Under the pieces are notes generated by a model. The model had not been told where the DNA came from and did no database searches. It saw only the letters and a list, made by a program, of their open reading frames with translations. A program made the position numbers and the translations under genes. Shown here piece after piece: positions 1 to 8,599 of a DNA stretch of 37,238 nucleotides. How positions within the stretch are numbered: the first letter of the stretch is position 1; each line of letters starts with the position of its first letter. This DNA comes from an uncultured Caulobacterales bacterium (GTDB lineage Bacteria; Pseudomonadota; Alphaproteobacteria; Caulobacterales; Caulobacteraceae), in contig CAILTK010000098.1 of the NCBI GenBank assembly GCA_903837135.1, positions 1-37,238 on the forward strand. Direction: 5' to 3'.

Positions 1-171
1 CGCGTCCTGTTCGACGGCCGCTGCGTGCGCCCCGGCGACGCCCTCTACGGCCGATCCGGGACACAGACCGTGCGGCTTCTTCCGGGTCGGGTGGAGATTT
101 CGCCGGACAACCGCAGCTTCCGCACGTTGGTGGCGCAGGACCCCGGCGATTGCAGCCTGGCGCCCGGCTGA
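1..171 (+). CDS. C-terminal end of an unrecognised protein (partial)
   Basis: Frame 1 is open from the window edge to a TGA at 169-171 and encodes the last 56 residues of a protein that starts upstream. Codons are strongly G/C-ending, as in the confirmed genes here, which supports real coding. The visible part contains no motif I recognise; it ends in ...GDCSLAPG. The next gene starts 41 bases downstream on the same strand, so the two may be cotranscribed. A long opposite-strand reading frame over the same bases looks like a high-GC shadow. Confidence 0.55.
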   Translation, partial: RVLFDGRCVRPGDALYGRSGTQTVRLLPGRVEISPDNRSFRTLVAQDPGDCSLAPG

Positions 172-212
172 ACCCCCTCGCGAGTCGCAAAGGTGCGGTG
201 TAAGACGGCGAC

Positions 213-602
213 ATGAAGCGTCTTCCGCTCGCCCTCGCCCTTGCTCTCGTGGGCGCCTCTGCCCTCGCGGCCTGCGATACCTCGCCGCGACCGCCGGGCG
301 ACGCCGGCGTCTGTTTCCACTACGCCCAGGCCAAGGGCCAGAAGGCGCACTTCAACGTTCTGGCGCGCAATGTGCCGACGCTCGAGCAGTGCGCGGCGGA
401 TCTCGAAGCCATGCGCGTCCATTTCCTCGGCCTCGGCGGCAGTCAGACCGACATCACCGGCGCCTACCAAAGCAAGTTCCTGTTCCTCGAGCGGGACGGT
501 ATCTTCACCGCCGACTCGCTGAACGGCGCCAGCTATCTGGCCCTGGTGCGGACCGGCGACGGCCGCCTGGCGCCGCCGGGGTCGGCGACGGCGCCGCAAT
601 AG
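213..602 (+). CDS. Small predicted lipoprotein, unknown function
   Basis: The 129-residue product begins with a classical lipoprotein signal: MKR, a hydrophobic Ala/Leu stretch, then the lipobox L-A-A-C with Cys21 as the expected acylated residue. Residue +2 is Asp22. In E. coli an Asp at +2 favours retention in the inner membrane; whether that rule holds here is unknown. The mature part (about 108 residues) has one further pair of Cys (C34 and C60 by count) that could form a disulfide. I do not recognise the family. ssb follows about 100 bases downstream but has its own promoter region, so this is probably a separate unit. Confidence 0.75.
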   Translation: MKRLPLALALALVGASALAACDTSPRPPGDAGVCFHYAQAKGQKAHFNVLARNVPTLEQCAADLEAMRVHFLGLGGSQTDITGAYQSKFLFLERDGIFTADSLNGASYLALVRTGDGRLAPPGSATAPQ

Positions 603-612
603 CCCGACGCGG

Positions 613-647
613 TTGACTCCCGGGATCGCCCGGAACATATATAGAAC
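613..647 (+). promoter_or_regulatory. ssb promoter with LexA (SOS) box
   Basis: GAAC-ATATATA-GAAC at 633-647 matches GAAC-N7-GAAC, the reverse complement of the alphaproteobacterial LexA box GTTC-N7-GTTC. It overlaps the likely -10 (CATATA 636-641 or TATATA 638-643), downstream of a TTGACT -35 at 613-618. LexA binding here should block RNA polymerase, which would place ssb in the SOS regulon. The box is seen directly; repression is inference. Confidence 0.7.
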
Positions 648-700
648 ATTAACGTGAGGCGGCGACCCGCGGGCGGCGTCTGGAGCGAAGGACAGAGACC

Positions 701-1186
701 ATGGCCGGAAGCGTCAACAAGGTGATCCTGATCGGAAATCTGGGCAAGGACCCGGAGATCCGCACGCTGAATTCCGGCGACCGGGTGGCCAATCTGCGCA
801 TCGCCACCTCCGAGACCTGGCGCGACCGGACCTCCGGCGAGCGCAAGGAAAAGACCGAGTGGCACCAGGTGGTCATCTTCAACGAGAACATCGTCAAGGT
901 GGCGGAGCAGTACCTGAAGAAGGGCTCGACCGTGTACGTCGAGGGCGCCATCCAGACCCGCAAGTGGACCGACCAGCAGGGCGTCGAGAAGTACTCCACC
1001 GAAATCGTGCTGCAGAAGTTCCGCGGCGAACTGACCATGCTCGGCGGCCGCGGCGGCGGCGATGAGGACAGCATGGGCGGCGGTCGCGGGTCGTCGGACT
1101 ACGGCGGCGGCGGTGGTCGCCCGCAGGAGCGGTCGGGTCCGCGCGAGAGCTTCGCCGCCGACCTCGACGACGAGATTCCGTTCTAG
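701..1186 (+). CDS. ssb: Single-stranded DNA-binding protein SSB
   Basis: This 161-residue protein coats single-stranded DNA as a tetramer during replication, recombination and repair. The OB-fold occupies about residues 1-110 ([20 protein letters not shown]..., W40 and W54 regions, ...[19 protein letters not shown]). A Gly/Arg-rich flexible linker follows, and the protein ends in the acidic tip DDEIPF that recruits partner repair and replication proteins. Length is typical. The start ATG has AAGGAC about 8 bases upstream. The LexA box in its promoter suggests DNA-damage induction. In related bacteria ssb and gyrA lie close together; here five other genes separate them. Confidence 0.97.
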   Translation: MAGSVNKVILIGNLGKDPEIRTLNSGDRVANLRIATSETWRDRTSGERKEKTEWHQVVIFNENIVKVAEQYLKKGSTVYVEGAIQTRKWTDQQGVEKYSTEIVLQKFRGELTMLGGRGGGDEDSMGGGRGSSDYGGGGGRPQERSGPRESFAADLDDEIPF

Positions 1187-1214
1187 GGTCGAAACAAGGA
1201 CATAGAGCGCAGGC

Positions 1215-1658
1215 TTGATTCCCTCAGAACGGAACCCGCTCCCTGGGCGCGAAGCCCCGCTCCATGTGCGCGAGGCGTCGTGCAGCTGCGGCGCGCTTCG
1301 CGCCGTCTGCGAAGGCGAGCCGGTGCGGATTTCGGTCTGCCACTGCCTCGCCTGTCAGCGTCGCTCGGGTAGCGCCTTCTCGGCGCAGGCGCGCTTCCCT
1401 GCCAACCGGGTGGCGGTCACCGGCGAGCGGCGCGTCTATCGCCGGATCGGCGACAGCGGCCAGGGGGCCGACTTCGCGTTCTGCCCGGTGTGCGGCGCCA
1501 CGCTCGCCTATCGCCACGACGCCCAGCCCGAGCTGATCGCCATCCCGCTCGGCGCCTTCGCCGACCCGTCCTTCCCGCCGCCGCGTGTCTCCATCTATGA
1601 AGAGCGCAGGCACGCCTGGGTGCAGGTGCTCGGCGAGGACGTGGAGCACCTGGAGTAA
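1215..1658 (+). CDS. GFA/CENP-V-family zinc protein
   Basis: The 147-residue product has the cysteine pattern of the glutathione-dependent formaldehyde-activating (GFA) / CENP-V fold: C23-S-C25-G, C42-H-C44-L-A-C47-Q and C90-P-V-C93-G. These ligands normally bind two zinc ions. Members were named for glutathione-formaldehyde adduct formation, but most have no proven activity, so the function is unassigned. The start used is TTG at 1215, 28 bases after ssb; GTG at 1266 in the same frame, just before the first Cys motif, is an alternative. The gene may be read through from ssb. It is convergent with the next gene. Confidence 0.85.
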   Translation: MIPSERNPLPGREAPLHVREASCSCGALRAVCEGEPVRISVCHCLACQRRSGSAFSAQARFPANRVAVTGERRVYRRIGDSGQGADFAFCPVCGATLAYRHDAQPELIAIPLGAFADPSFPPPRVSIYEERRHAWVQVLGEDVEHLE

Positions 1659-1703
1659 GGGTGACGGAATGAGCACTTCATCGCGCCAAATCTCACGCAA
1701 GGG

Positions 1704-2633
1704 CTAACCCTCCGGGAGCGCCGTGAGGAACGCCAGCACCGTCTTGGCGGCGTTGTGCGCGGCGACGGCGAGGTAGCGGAACACCGGGTTTGCGCCCGGG
1801 TCGGCGCCGGCGAGATCCGACAGGGCGCGAAAGCCCAGGAAGGGCACGCCGTTGGCGTAGGCCACCTGGGCCACGCCGGCCGTCTCCATGTCGATGGCTT
1901 CCGCCTCGAAGGTCCGGGCCACATAGGCGCGCACATCGGCGTTATCCATGAACACGGTCCCCGAGACGCCCGCGCCGCCGACCTTCACCCGCGGCGACGT
2001 CTCGAGGCAGACGGCGCCGACGCAGCGATCGAGCCTGAGGTCGGCGACCGCCGCTCTGGCTGTCGCCAGCATGGCCGGATCGGCCGAGAACCAGAGCTTG
2101 CGTTCGGCCTTGACGTCGCCGGCGCGGCGCACCTCCACCGCGTGCGGGAAGATCATGCCGTAGTTGGCCACGCTCGGTCCGTCGTCGAAGGTCGGTGGAA
2201 CGAAGTTCTGCCCGTCGGCGCGGGCGAAGGAGGCCTCGAGGTACTGCGCCCAGCGGTCGGGAACGACCACGTCGCCGAGCCTGAGTTCGGGATCCGCGCC
2301 GCCGGCGACGCCGGAAAAGACGAGGCGCGTCACCTTGAACCGGTCGAGCGCGAGCTGGGTGTTCATCGCCGCGTTGACCAGGCTCATGCCGCTCTCGAAC
2401 AGCACCACCGGCTTGCCGTGGATGGTTCCCAGGATGAAGCCGACCCCGTTCACCGTCACGGTCCGCGGCCGGGCCACCGCGGCGCGAAGCTCGATCATCT
2501 CCGGTTCGAAGGCGGTCATCACCGCGATCCGGGGCGTCGTGTCGAGCCGGCCCGACGCCGACGCGGCCAGCGCGGATCCGGGAACGACAAGGGCGATCAG
2601 CACGGCGTGGAGGACAGGGCGCGGGCGGAGCAT
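1704..2633 (-). CDS. Exported MTA/SAH nucleosidase-like phosphorylase-superfamily protein
   Basis: This 309-residue protein carries a predicted Sec signal peptide (MLRPRPVLHAVLIALVVPGSALA) ahead of a nucleoside phosphorylase / MTAN-type domain. Conserved elements include A-F-E-P-E-M near the start (equivalent to the E12 region of E. coli MTAN), SGVAGG, and the C-terminal block I-D-M-E-T-A-G-V-A...RALSD, which contains the expected catalytic Glu and Asp. The family cleaves the N-glycosidic bond of methylthioadenosine, S-adenosylhomocysteine or other nucleosides. Cytoplasmic MTAN is about 230 residues with no signal, so this is a periplasmic relative with an unknown substrate, perhaps used in nucleoside salvage. 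It is divergent from the DCC operon. Confidence 0.85.
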   Translation of the reverse strand: MLRPRPVLHAVLIALVVPGSALAASASGRLDTTPRIAVMTAFEPEMIELRAAVARPRTVTVNGVGFILGTIHGKPVVLFESGMSLVNAAMNTQLALDRFKVTRLVFSGVAGGADPELRLGDVVVPDRWAQYLEASFARADGQNFVPPTFDDGPSVANYGMIFPHAVEVRRAGDVKAERKLWFSADPAMLATARAAVADLRLDRCVGAVCLETSPRVKVGGAGVSGTVFMDNADVRAYVARTFEAEAIDMETAGVAQVAYANGVPFLGFRALSDLAGADPGANPVFRYLAVAAHNAAKTVLAFLTALPEG

Positions 2634-2758
2634 GCCCGAAACTAGCCACCGCCGGGGATCGGGCCAAGGTGTACTGTGAAGGTCTCACGCGATTGGGCGT
2701 TGCATGGGCGCCGGGCAGGGCTCAGGCTGCTCCGCTCTCCCGCCTGAGTTCGTCCGCC

Positions 2759-3205
2759 GTGCACCCCTACGACTACCGCGAAGATCCCGCGGTTCCAGCC
2801 TTTCCGGACGACAGGCCGCTGCTGGTGTTCGACGGCATGTGCGTCCTGTGCTCGAGCGGCGCTCAACTGGTCCTGAGGTCTGATACGAAAGGCCGGTTCC
2901 GGTTCGCGCCGGCGCAGTCCGCGCTCGGGCGCGCGCTTTATCGGCACTACGGCATGGACGAAAGCGGGGACGAGTCCGTCCTGCTGATCCAGGATGGGCG
3001 GCCGTTCGTGCGCTCGGACGTGGCGATCAAGGTGGGGCAGGGGCTCGGCGGGCTCTGGCGCGCCGCCGTGGTGCTGCGTCTGCTGCCGAAAGGCTTGCGC
3101 GACCGGGCCTACGACGCGCTGGCGCGCCGCCGGTTCAGGCTGTTCGGCCGACGCGAGGTCTGTTTTCGGCCCGAGCCGGGCTGGACGGCGCGGTTCCTCG
3201 GATGA
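2759..3205 (+). CDS. DCC-family thiol-disulfide oxidoreductase (DUF393)
   Basis: The conserved DxxCxxC-type motif of the DCC family is present: F24-D25-G26-M-C28-V-L-C31. The thioredoxin-like body continues with ...RFRFAPAQS...ALGRALYRHYG and ends ...FRPEPGWTARFLG. The CxxC is the presumed redox centre; physiological substrates are unknown. The frame is open back to a GTG at 2669, but conserved sequence only begins near HPYDYREDP, so GTG 2759 (148 residues) is preferred; neither has a strong ribosome-binding site. The stop overlaps the next start by 4 bases (ATGA), indicating translational coupling with the SDR-DoxX gene. Confidence 0.85.
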   Translation: MHPYDYREDPAVPAFPDDRPLLVFDGMCVLCSSGAQLVLRSDTKGRFRFAPAQSALGRALYRHYGMDESGDESVLLIQDGRPFVRSDVAIKVGQGLGGLWRAAVVLRLLPKGLRDRAYDALARRRFRLFGRREVCFRPEPGWTARFLG

Positions 3206-4500
3206 CCCGCGTCCTGGTTCTCGGCGCATCCGGCTTCATCGGCTCGGCGGTCGCGGCGCATCTCGCGGAACAGGGATGCCCGGTGCGGGCGGGCGCGCGC
3301 AGGCCGGCCGAGGCGCGCCGGCGCCTGCCGGCGTTCGAGTGGGTCGCGGCGGACTTCCGCGACCTGACCCGGGCGGATGACTGGCGGCCTCTGCTGGACG
3401 GCGTGGAGGCGGTGGTGAATTGCGTCGGCGTCCTGCAGGACGGCGCGGGCGACAGCCTGGAGATCGCCCACCGCGCCGGACCCGCCGCCCTGTTCGCGGC
3501 CTGCGAGGCGGCCGGGGTTGGCCGGCTGATCCACATCTCGGCCGTCGGCGCCGACGCGGCGGCCGGGACCGCGTACGCACGATCCAAGCAGGCGACCGAG
3601 ATCCTGCTCGCCGGCTCCGAGCTCGACTGGATCGTGCTGCGCCCCTCGCTGGTGGTCGGCCGGGCGGCCTATGGCGGGACCGCCCTGATGCGCGGGCTGG
3701 CGGCCCTGCCCTTGGTCATTCCGCTGATCGGCGGCGCGCAGAGGTTCCGGCCCGTGATGCTGCCGGACCTGGCCGAGGCGGTCGGCCGCCTGCTGCAGCC
3801 CGGCGCCCCGAGCCGGACCACGCTCGAGGTCGCCGGACCCGAGAGCCTGACCCTGGCCGAGGTGCTGCGCGCCTTCCGCGACTGGCTCGGCCTCGGAACC
3901 GCGCCGGTCATCGCCGTTCCACGCGCCCTGGCGTGGCCGGTGCTGAAGCTCGGCGACCTTTTGGGCTGGCTCGGCTGGCCCTCGTCGCTGCGCTCCACCT
4001 CACTGGCGCAGATGGACTATTATGTGGAGGGCGACGCCGAGGCGTGGGTCGCCGCCACGGGTGTCGCGCCGCGCACCCTCAGCCAGTTCCTGTCCGCCCA
4101 TCCGGCGACCTCGGCGGATCGCTGGTACGCCAAACTCTATTTTGTGCGCCCGGTCTCCATCGCGGCCCTGTCGCTGTTCTGGCTGCTGACCGGGCTGATC
4201 TCCCTGGGGCCGGGCTATCGTCAGGCGATCGCCATCCTCGAGCTCGGCGGCTACGGCCGCTGGGCGACCCCGGTGGAGCAGGGCGGCGCGGCGTTCGACG
4301 TGGCGATGGGGCTGGCGCTGCTGCGCGCCCGTTGGACGGCGGCCGTAGCCACTTGCATGTGCGTCGCAACAGCGGGATACCTCGTCGCGGGCAGCGTAAG
4401 CCTGCCGCAACTCTGGACCGATCCCCTCGGTCCCTGGCTCAAGGTGATCCCGATGATGGCGCTCTGCCTGTTCGTGGCCGCGACGGAGGATCGGCGCTGA
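3202..4500 (+). CDS. SDR-family NAD(P)-binding protein fused to DoxX-like membrane domain
   Basis: The 432-residue product has an atypical-SDR Rossmann domain at about residues 1-300. The nucleotide-binding loop is G8-A-S-G11-F-I-G14, followed by VNCVGVLQDG and a Y-A-R-S-K active-site-like segment. This resembles NDUFA9-like / NmrA-type epimerase relatives. From about residue 315 to the end there are about four hydrophobic segments of the DoxX-like type (VSIAALSLFWLLTGLISLGPGYRQ..., ...VIPMMALCLFVAA). It is probably a membrane-anchored NAD(P)-dependent redox or quinone-linked protein; the substrate is unknown. It is coupled to the DCC gene upstream (4-base overlap) and the DUF2269 gene downstream (1-base overlap, TGATG). 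Confidence 0.85.
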   Translation: MTRVLVLGASGFIGSAVAAHLAEQGCPVRAGARRPAEARRRLPAFEWVAADFRDLTRADDWRPLLDGVEAVVNCVGVLQDGAGDSLEIAHRAGPAALFAACEAAGVGRLIHISAVGADAAAGTAYARSKQATEILLAGSELDWIVLRPSLVVGRAAYGGTALMRGLAALPLVIPLIGGAQRFRPVMLPDLAEAVGRLLQPGAPSRTTLEVAGPESLTLAEVLRAFRDWLGLGTAPVIAVPRALAWPVLKLGDLLGWLGWPSSLRSTSLAQMDYYVEGDAEAWVAATGVAPRTLSQFLSAHPATSADRWYAKLYFVRPVSIAALSLFWLLTGLISLGPGYRQAIAILELGGYGRWATPVEQGGAAFDVAMGLALLRARWTAAVATCMCVATAGYLVAGSVSLPQLWTDPLGPWLKVIPMMALCLFVAATEDRR

Positions 4501-4982
4501 TGGAGCCGCAGATGTTCGTCAAATGGCTGCACGTACTGTCCTCGACCATCCTGTTCGGGACCGGGATCGGCATCGCCTTCTTCATGCTGATGGCCCACCG
4601 CACGCGCGATCCCAAGGTGATCGCCTCGGTCGCCGGCATGGTGGTGGTCGCCGACTTCGTCTTCACCGCGACCGCGGGTGTCGTTCAGCCGGTCACCGGC
4701 GCCATACTGATGGGGATGATGGAGCTGACCTTCGCGCCGTGGATCGTGGCCGCCCTCAGCCTGTTCGTGTTCGTCGGCGCCTGCTGGATTCCGGTGGTAT
4801 TCATCCAGATGCGGATGAAAAGACTTGCGGAACAGGCGGTTGCGGATGGGGCCGGACTGCCGCCCGAGTACGATCGGCTCTACCGCATCTGGGTCATCCT
4901 CGGCTGTCCGGCCTTCGTCGCCATGGTGGCGATCTTCTACCTGATGCTGGCGCAACCGGCCCTATGGGGACACGCGGGATAG
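4500..4982 (+). CDS. DUF2269-family integral membrane protein
   Basis: This 160-residue protein has four hydrophobic helices: VKWLHVLSSTILFGTGIGIAF, VADFVFTATAGVVQPVTGAIL, WIVAALSLFVFVGACWIPV and VILGCPAFVAMVAIFYLML. The H-V-L-S-S-T pattern in helix 1 and overall shape match DUF2269, a small membrane family of unknown function that resembles heme- or quinone-associated four-helix proteins. The start ATG overlaps the previous stop by one base, so it is the third member of the DCC/SDR-DoxX/DUF2269 operon. The operon suggests a membrane redox module; the actual reaction is not known. Confidence 0.85.
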   Translation: MEPQMFVKWLHVLSSTILFGTGIGIAFFMLMAHRTRDPKVIASVAGMVVVADFVFTATAGVVQPVTGAILMGMMELTFAPWIVAALSLFVFVGACWIPVVFIQMRMKRLAEQAVADGAGLPPEYDRLYRIWVILGCPAFVAMVAIFYLMLAQPALWGHAG

Positions 4983-4983
4983 G

Positions 4984-5004
4984 GGCCGGAAGGAGAATCC
5001 GGCC
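4984..5004 (+). terminator. Short GC hairpin after the DUF2269 gene, possible terminator
   Basis: GGCCGGA (4984-4990), a 7-base loop, then TCCGGCC (4998-5004) form a perfect 7-bp stem directly after the DUF2269 stop. No T-run follows, so intrinsic termination is doubtful. Confidence 0.3.
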
Positions 5005-5051
5005 TCGCGGCGGGCGGGCGCGCCGACTTTTGCGCGCCGTGCATGAAAAAC

Positions 5052-5091
5052 GGCGCAAACCTTTGCGCCAGCGCGCCGCAATTGCTAAATG
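5052..5091 (+). promoter_or_regulatory. gyrA promoter region with a palindrome over the -35
   Basis: TTGCGC at 5063-5068 and GCTAAATG at 5084-5091 (core TAAATG 5086-5091, 17-base spacer) resemble the Caulobacter housekeeping consensus TTGACG...GCTANAWC. A near-perfect palindrome, GGCGCAAA-CC-TTTGCGCC at 5052-5069, overlaps the -35. The implied 5' leader to the TTG start is about 75 bases. Assignment is by inspection only. Confidence 0.5.
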
Positions 5092-5174
5092 ATGACGGTG
5101 GCGCGACGCGCCGATTCCCCTTTTGCGGCGGGACCTTGCGACCGCCGATGGCAGCCTCCGAAAGCCGGTAGTTC

Positions 5175-7985
5175 TTGAGCGACGACAGCGACATCATCCC
5201 CTCGCCGGACGGTGGGCCCGGGGGCGGCGGCGGGGCCGTGGCCCCGATCAACATCGAGGACGAGCTCAAGCGGTCGTATCTCGACTACGCCATGAGCGTG
5301 ATCGTCAGCCGCGCCCTGCCGGACGTGCGCGACGGGCTGAAGCCGGTGCACCGGCGCATCTTCTATTCGATGCACGATCTCAACATGACGCCCGACCGGT
5401 CGTACTCCAAGTGCGCCCGCGTGGTCGGCAACGTGCTCGGCCGCTTCCACCCGCACGGCGACCTTTCAGTCTACATGGCCCTGGCGCGGATGGCGCAGAC
5501 CTTCTCCATGAGCCTGCCGCTCATCGACGGGCAGGGCAACTTCGGCTCGGTGGACGGGGATATGCCGGCCGCCATGCGCTACACTGAGTGCCGGATGGCC
5601 CGGGCGGCGCAGGCCCTCCTCGCCGACATCGACAAGGACACGGTCGATTTCCAGGAGAACTACGACGGCAAGGAGCAGGAGCCCACCGTCCTGCCGGCGC
5701 GGATCCCCAACCTGCTGGTCAACGGCGCCGGCGGCATCGCCGTCGGCATGGCCACCAACATTCCGCCGCACAATCTCGGCGAGGTGGTCGACGCCTGCCT
5801 GGCGCTGATCGACGATCCGTCGACACCGCTCGAGACCCTGCTCGACATCGTGCCGGGCCCCGACTTCCCCACCGGCGGCGAGATTATTGGCCGCACCGGC
5901 GCGCGTACCGCCTTGATGACCGGCCGCGGTTCGGTGGTGGTGCGTGGCAAGGCCTCCATCGAGACCGTCCGCAAGGACCGCGAGGCCATCGTCGTCACCG
6001 AGATCCCCTATCAGGTGAACAAGGCTACCCTGGTGGAGCGGATCGCCGAGCTGGTGCGTGAGAAGCGCGTCGAGGGCATCGCGGACCTGCGCGACGAGAG
6101 CGACCGCGACGGCACCCGCATCGTCGTCGAGTTGAAGCGCGACGCGCCGGCCGACGTGATCCTGAACCAGCTCTATCGATACACGACGCTGCAGAGCGCC
6201 TTCGGCGTCAACATGCTGGCGCTGAACCGCGGCCGGCCCGAGCAGATGGGCCTGCGCCAGATGCTCGAATGCTTCCTGGAGTTCCGGGAAGAGGTGGTGG
6301 TGCGGCGCACCAAGTACGAACTCAACAAGGCGCGCAACCGCGGCCACGTACTGGTCGGCCTGGCCATCGCCGTCGCCAACATCGACGAATTCATCCGCAT
6401 CATCCGCGCCGCCAAGGATCCGGCCGAGGCGCGCGAACAGCTCGCCGCCCGAGACTGGCCGGTGGGCGACATGGCGCCCCTGATCGCCCTGATCCAGGAC
6501 CCGCGCACGATCGTGACCGAAGCGGGCGCGGTGCGCCTGTCCGACGAGCAGGCCCGCGCCATCCTGGCCCTGACCCTGTCGCGCCTCACCGGCCTTGGCC
6601 GCGAGGAGATCTACACCGAGGCGGGCGAGCTGTCCGAAGCGATCCGCGAATACCTGTCGATCCTGGGCTCGCGCGAGCGCGTCATGGCCATCGTCCGCGA
6701 GGAGCTGGTCGTGGTGCGCGAGCAGTTCGCCGTGCCGCGCCGCAGCGTGTTCGTCGAGGGCGACGCCGACGTCGAGGACGAGGACCTGATCCCGCGCGAG
6801 GAGATGGTCGTCACCGTCACCCATACCGGCTACGTCAAGCGCACCCATCTGTCGGCCTACCGGACCCAGCGCCACGGCGGCAAGGGCCGCTCGGGCATGC
6901 GGATGAAGAACGAGGACGCGGTCACCCGCGTGTTCTCCGCCTCGACCCACGCGCCGGTGCTGTTCTTCTCGTCCGAGGGCAAGGTCTACAAGCTCAAGGT
7001 CTGGCGCCTGCCGCTCGGCGATCCCAACTCGCGCGGCAAGGCCTTCGTCAACCTGTTGCCGCTCGAACAGGGCGAGACCATCACCACCGTCCTGCCGCTG
7101 CCGGAGGACGAGGCCAGCTGGGAGCGGCTCGACGTCATGTTCGCCACCACCTCGGGCGATGTGCGGCGCAACAAGCTGTCGGATTTCGTCAACGTGAACC
7201 GGGCCGGCAAGATCGCCATGAAGCTCGGCGAGGGCGAGCATATCGTCGGCGTCTCCCTGGCCGAGCCCGACCAGGACGTGCTTCTGACCACCGCCTTGGG
7301 TCGCGCCATCCGCTTCGCCATGGAGGAGGTGCGCGTGTTCGCCGGGCGCGACTCCACCGGCGTGCGCGGCATCCGCCTGGCCGAGGGCGACACCGTGATC
7401 TCCATGGCCATGCTGCAGTCCGTGCCGGCCACGCCGGAGGAGCGGGCCGGGTATCTGAAACGGTTCCGCGCCGAACTACGCGCCGAGTCCGCCGAGGGCG
7501 AAGACGTCCCGGCGGCCGACGAGGAGGAGGGCGAGGAGGCCGCGTCGCTCAGCGACGAGCGCTACGCCGAACTCAAGGCCGCCGAACAGATCATCCTCAC
7601 CCTGTCGTCCGGCGGGGTCGGCAAGCGCAGCTCCGCCTACGACTTCCGCCGCACGGGCCGGGGCGGGCAGGGGCTCTCGGCGCAGGATCTGTCCCGGCGC
7701 GGCGGCCGCCTCGCCGCCGCCTTCCCGGTCCAGCCGGGCGACGAGCTTTTGCTGGTCACCGACGGCGGGCAGATGATCCGCGTGCCGGTGGGCGCCATCC
7801 GCATCGCCGCGCGCAACACCCAGGGCGTGATCGTCTTCCGCACGGCGGAGGGCGAGCAGGTGGTCTCGGTGGAGCGGCTGGCCGAGCCTGAGGGCGAGGA
7901 CGCTTCCGTGGATGACGGCGCGGATGATGTCGCTGACGACGGCGCGGATGAGGGCGGCGATGGCGGCGACGTCGAACAGGCTTGA
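5175..7985 (+). CDS. gyrA: DNA gyrase subunit A
   Basis: GyrA is the cleavage-rejoining subunit of DNA gyrase (A2B2), which introduces negative supercoils. The 936-residue protein starts at TTG 5175 with a Gly-rich lead, and the core begins at [20 protein letters not shown]. The catalytic Tyr136 lies in A-A-M-R-Y-T-E. Ungapped alignment to E. coli gives an offset of +14, so the quinolone-contact positions S83 and D87 correspond to Leu97 and Met101 (GDLSVYM), which is unusual. The GyrA box at 565-571 reads QRHGGKG instead of QRRGGKG. The C-terminal beta-pinwheel carries an acidic insert around residues 755-795 and an Asp-rich tail. coaD follows 71 bases downstream. Confidence 0.97.
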   Translation: MSDDSDIIPSPDGGPGGGGGAVAPINIEDELKRSYLDYAMSVIVSRALPDVRDGLKPVHRRIFYSMHDLNMTPDRSYSKCARVVGNVLGRFHPHGDLSVYMALARMAQTFSMSLPLIDGQGNFGSVDGDMPAAMRYTECRMARAAQALLADIDKDTVDFQENYDGKEQEPTVLPARIPNLLVNGAGGIAVGMATNIPPHNLGEVVDACLALIDDPSTPLETLLDIVPGPDFPTGGEIIGRTGARTALMTGRGSVVVRGKASIETVRKDREAIVVTEIPYQVNKATLVERIAELVREKRVEGIADLRDESDRDGTRIVVELKRDAPADVILNQLYRYTTLQSAFGVNMLALNRGRPEQMGLRQMLECFLEFREEVVVRRTKYELNKARNRGHVLVGLAIAVANIDEFIRIIRAAKDPAEAREQLAARDWPVGDMAPLIALIQDPRTIVTEAGAVRLSDEQARAILALTLSRLTGLGREEIYTEAGELSEAIREYLSILGSRERVMAIVREELVVVREQFAVPRRSVFVEGDADVEDEDLIPREEMVVTVTHTGYVKRTHLSAYRTQRHGGKGRSGMRMKNEDAVTRVFSASTHAPVLFFSSEGKVYKLKVWRLPLGDPNSRGKAFVNLLPLEQGETITTVLPLPEDEASWERLDVMFATTSGDVRRNKLSDFVNVNRAGKIAMKLGEGEHIVGVSLAEPDQDVLLTTALGRAIRFAMEEVRVFAGRDSTGVRGIRLAEGDTVISMAMLQSVPATPEERAGYLKRFRAELRAESAEGEDVPAADEEEGEEAASLSDERYAELKAAEQIILTLSSGGVGKRSSAYDFRRTGRGGQGLSAQDLSRRGGRLAAAFPVQPGDELLLVTDGGQMIRVPVGAIRIAARNTQGVIVFRTAEGEQVVSVERLAEPEGEDASVDDGADDVADDGADEGGDGGDVEQA

Positions 7986-8056
7986 CGGCATCCGATCCGC
8001 CGGGCCTTGTGCCGCCGCGGCCTCGGCCGGTGGCCGGGGGTGAGGGGCTGAGCGGC

Positions 8057-8572
8057 ATGGTCCAGCGTATTGGTCTTTATCCGGGCACCTTCGATCCGAT
8101 CACCAACGGCCACCTCGACATCATCAGTCGGGCCGTCAAGCTGGTGGACCGGCTGGTGATCGGCGTGGCCATCAACGCCGGCAAGGGACCATTGTTCTCG
8201 CTGGAGGAACGGGTCGAACTCGTCCTGCGCGAGGCCGGCCCGCTGGCCGGCGACGCCGAAATCGTCGTCATGCCCTTCAACAGCCTGCTCATGCATTTCG
8301 CCGAGAAGGTCGGCGCCACCCTGATCGTGCGCGGTCTGCGGGCGGTGGCCGATTTCGAGTACGAGTTCCAGATGACGGCGATGAACCAGCAGCTGAACCG
8401 CGACATCGAAACCGTGTTCCTGATGGCCGATCCGCGCCACCAGGCGATCGCGTCCAAGCTGGTGAAGGAGATCGCCAGCCTGGGCGGCGACGTCTCCGCC
8501 TTCGTTACGCCGCATGTGGCGGAGAGGCTGCTCGACAAGGTGGACGAGAGCCGTCTCGAGCGCCGCCCTTGA
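8057..8572 (+). CDS. coaD: Phosphopantetheine adenylyltransferase
   Basis: CoaD transfers AMP from ATP to 4'-phosphopantetheine, giving dephospho-CoA, the penultimate step of coenzyme A synthesis in the cytoplasm. The 171-residue product (starting MVQRIGLYPGTFDPITNGH) has the nucleotidyltransferase motif T-N-G-H, the VRGLRAVADFEYE block and the A-S-K-L-V-K-E-I-A motif near the C-terminus. Length matches the family. ATG 8057 is chosen over an upstream in-frame TTG at 7982 because conserved sequence begins at 8057 and GGGGTGAGGGG lies before it. It is downstream of gyrA, probably in the same transcription unit. Confidence 0.97.
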   Translation: MVQRIGLYPGTFDPITNGHLDIISRAVKLVDRLVIGVAINAGKGPLFSLEERVELVLREAGPLAGDAEIVVMPFNSLLMHFAEKVGATLIVRGLRAVADFEYEFQMTAMNQQLNRDIETVFLMADPRHQAIASKLVKEIASLGGDVSAFVTPHVAERLLDKVDESRLERRP

Positions 8573-8599
8573 TGACCCGCCATTTGGATATCCACCTTG

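Noticed and set aside
5466-7241. 591-codon open frame opposite gyrA
   Set aside because: Shadow of gyrA; composition is low-complexity (His/Gly/Asp/Leu) and no motif is present.
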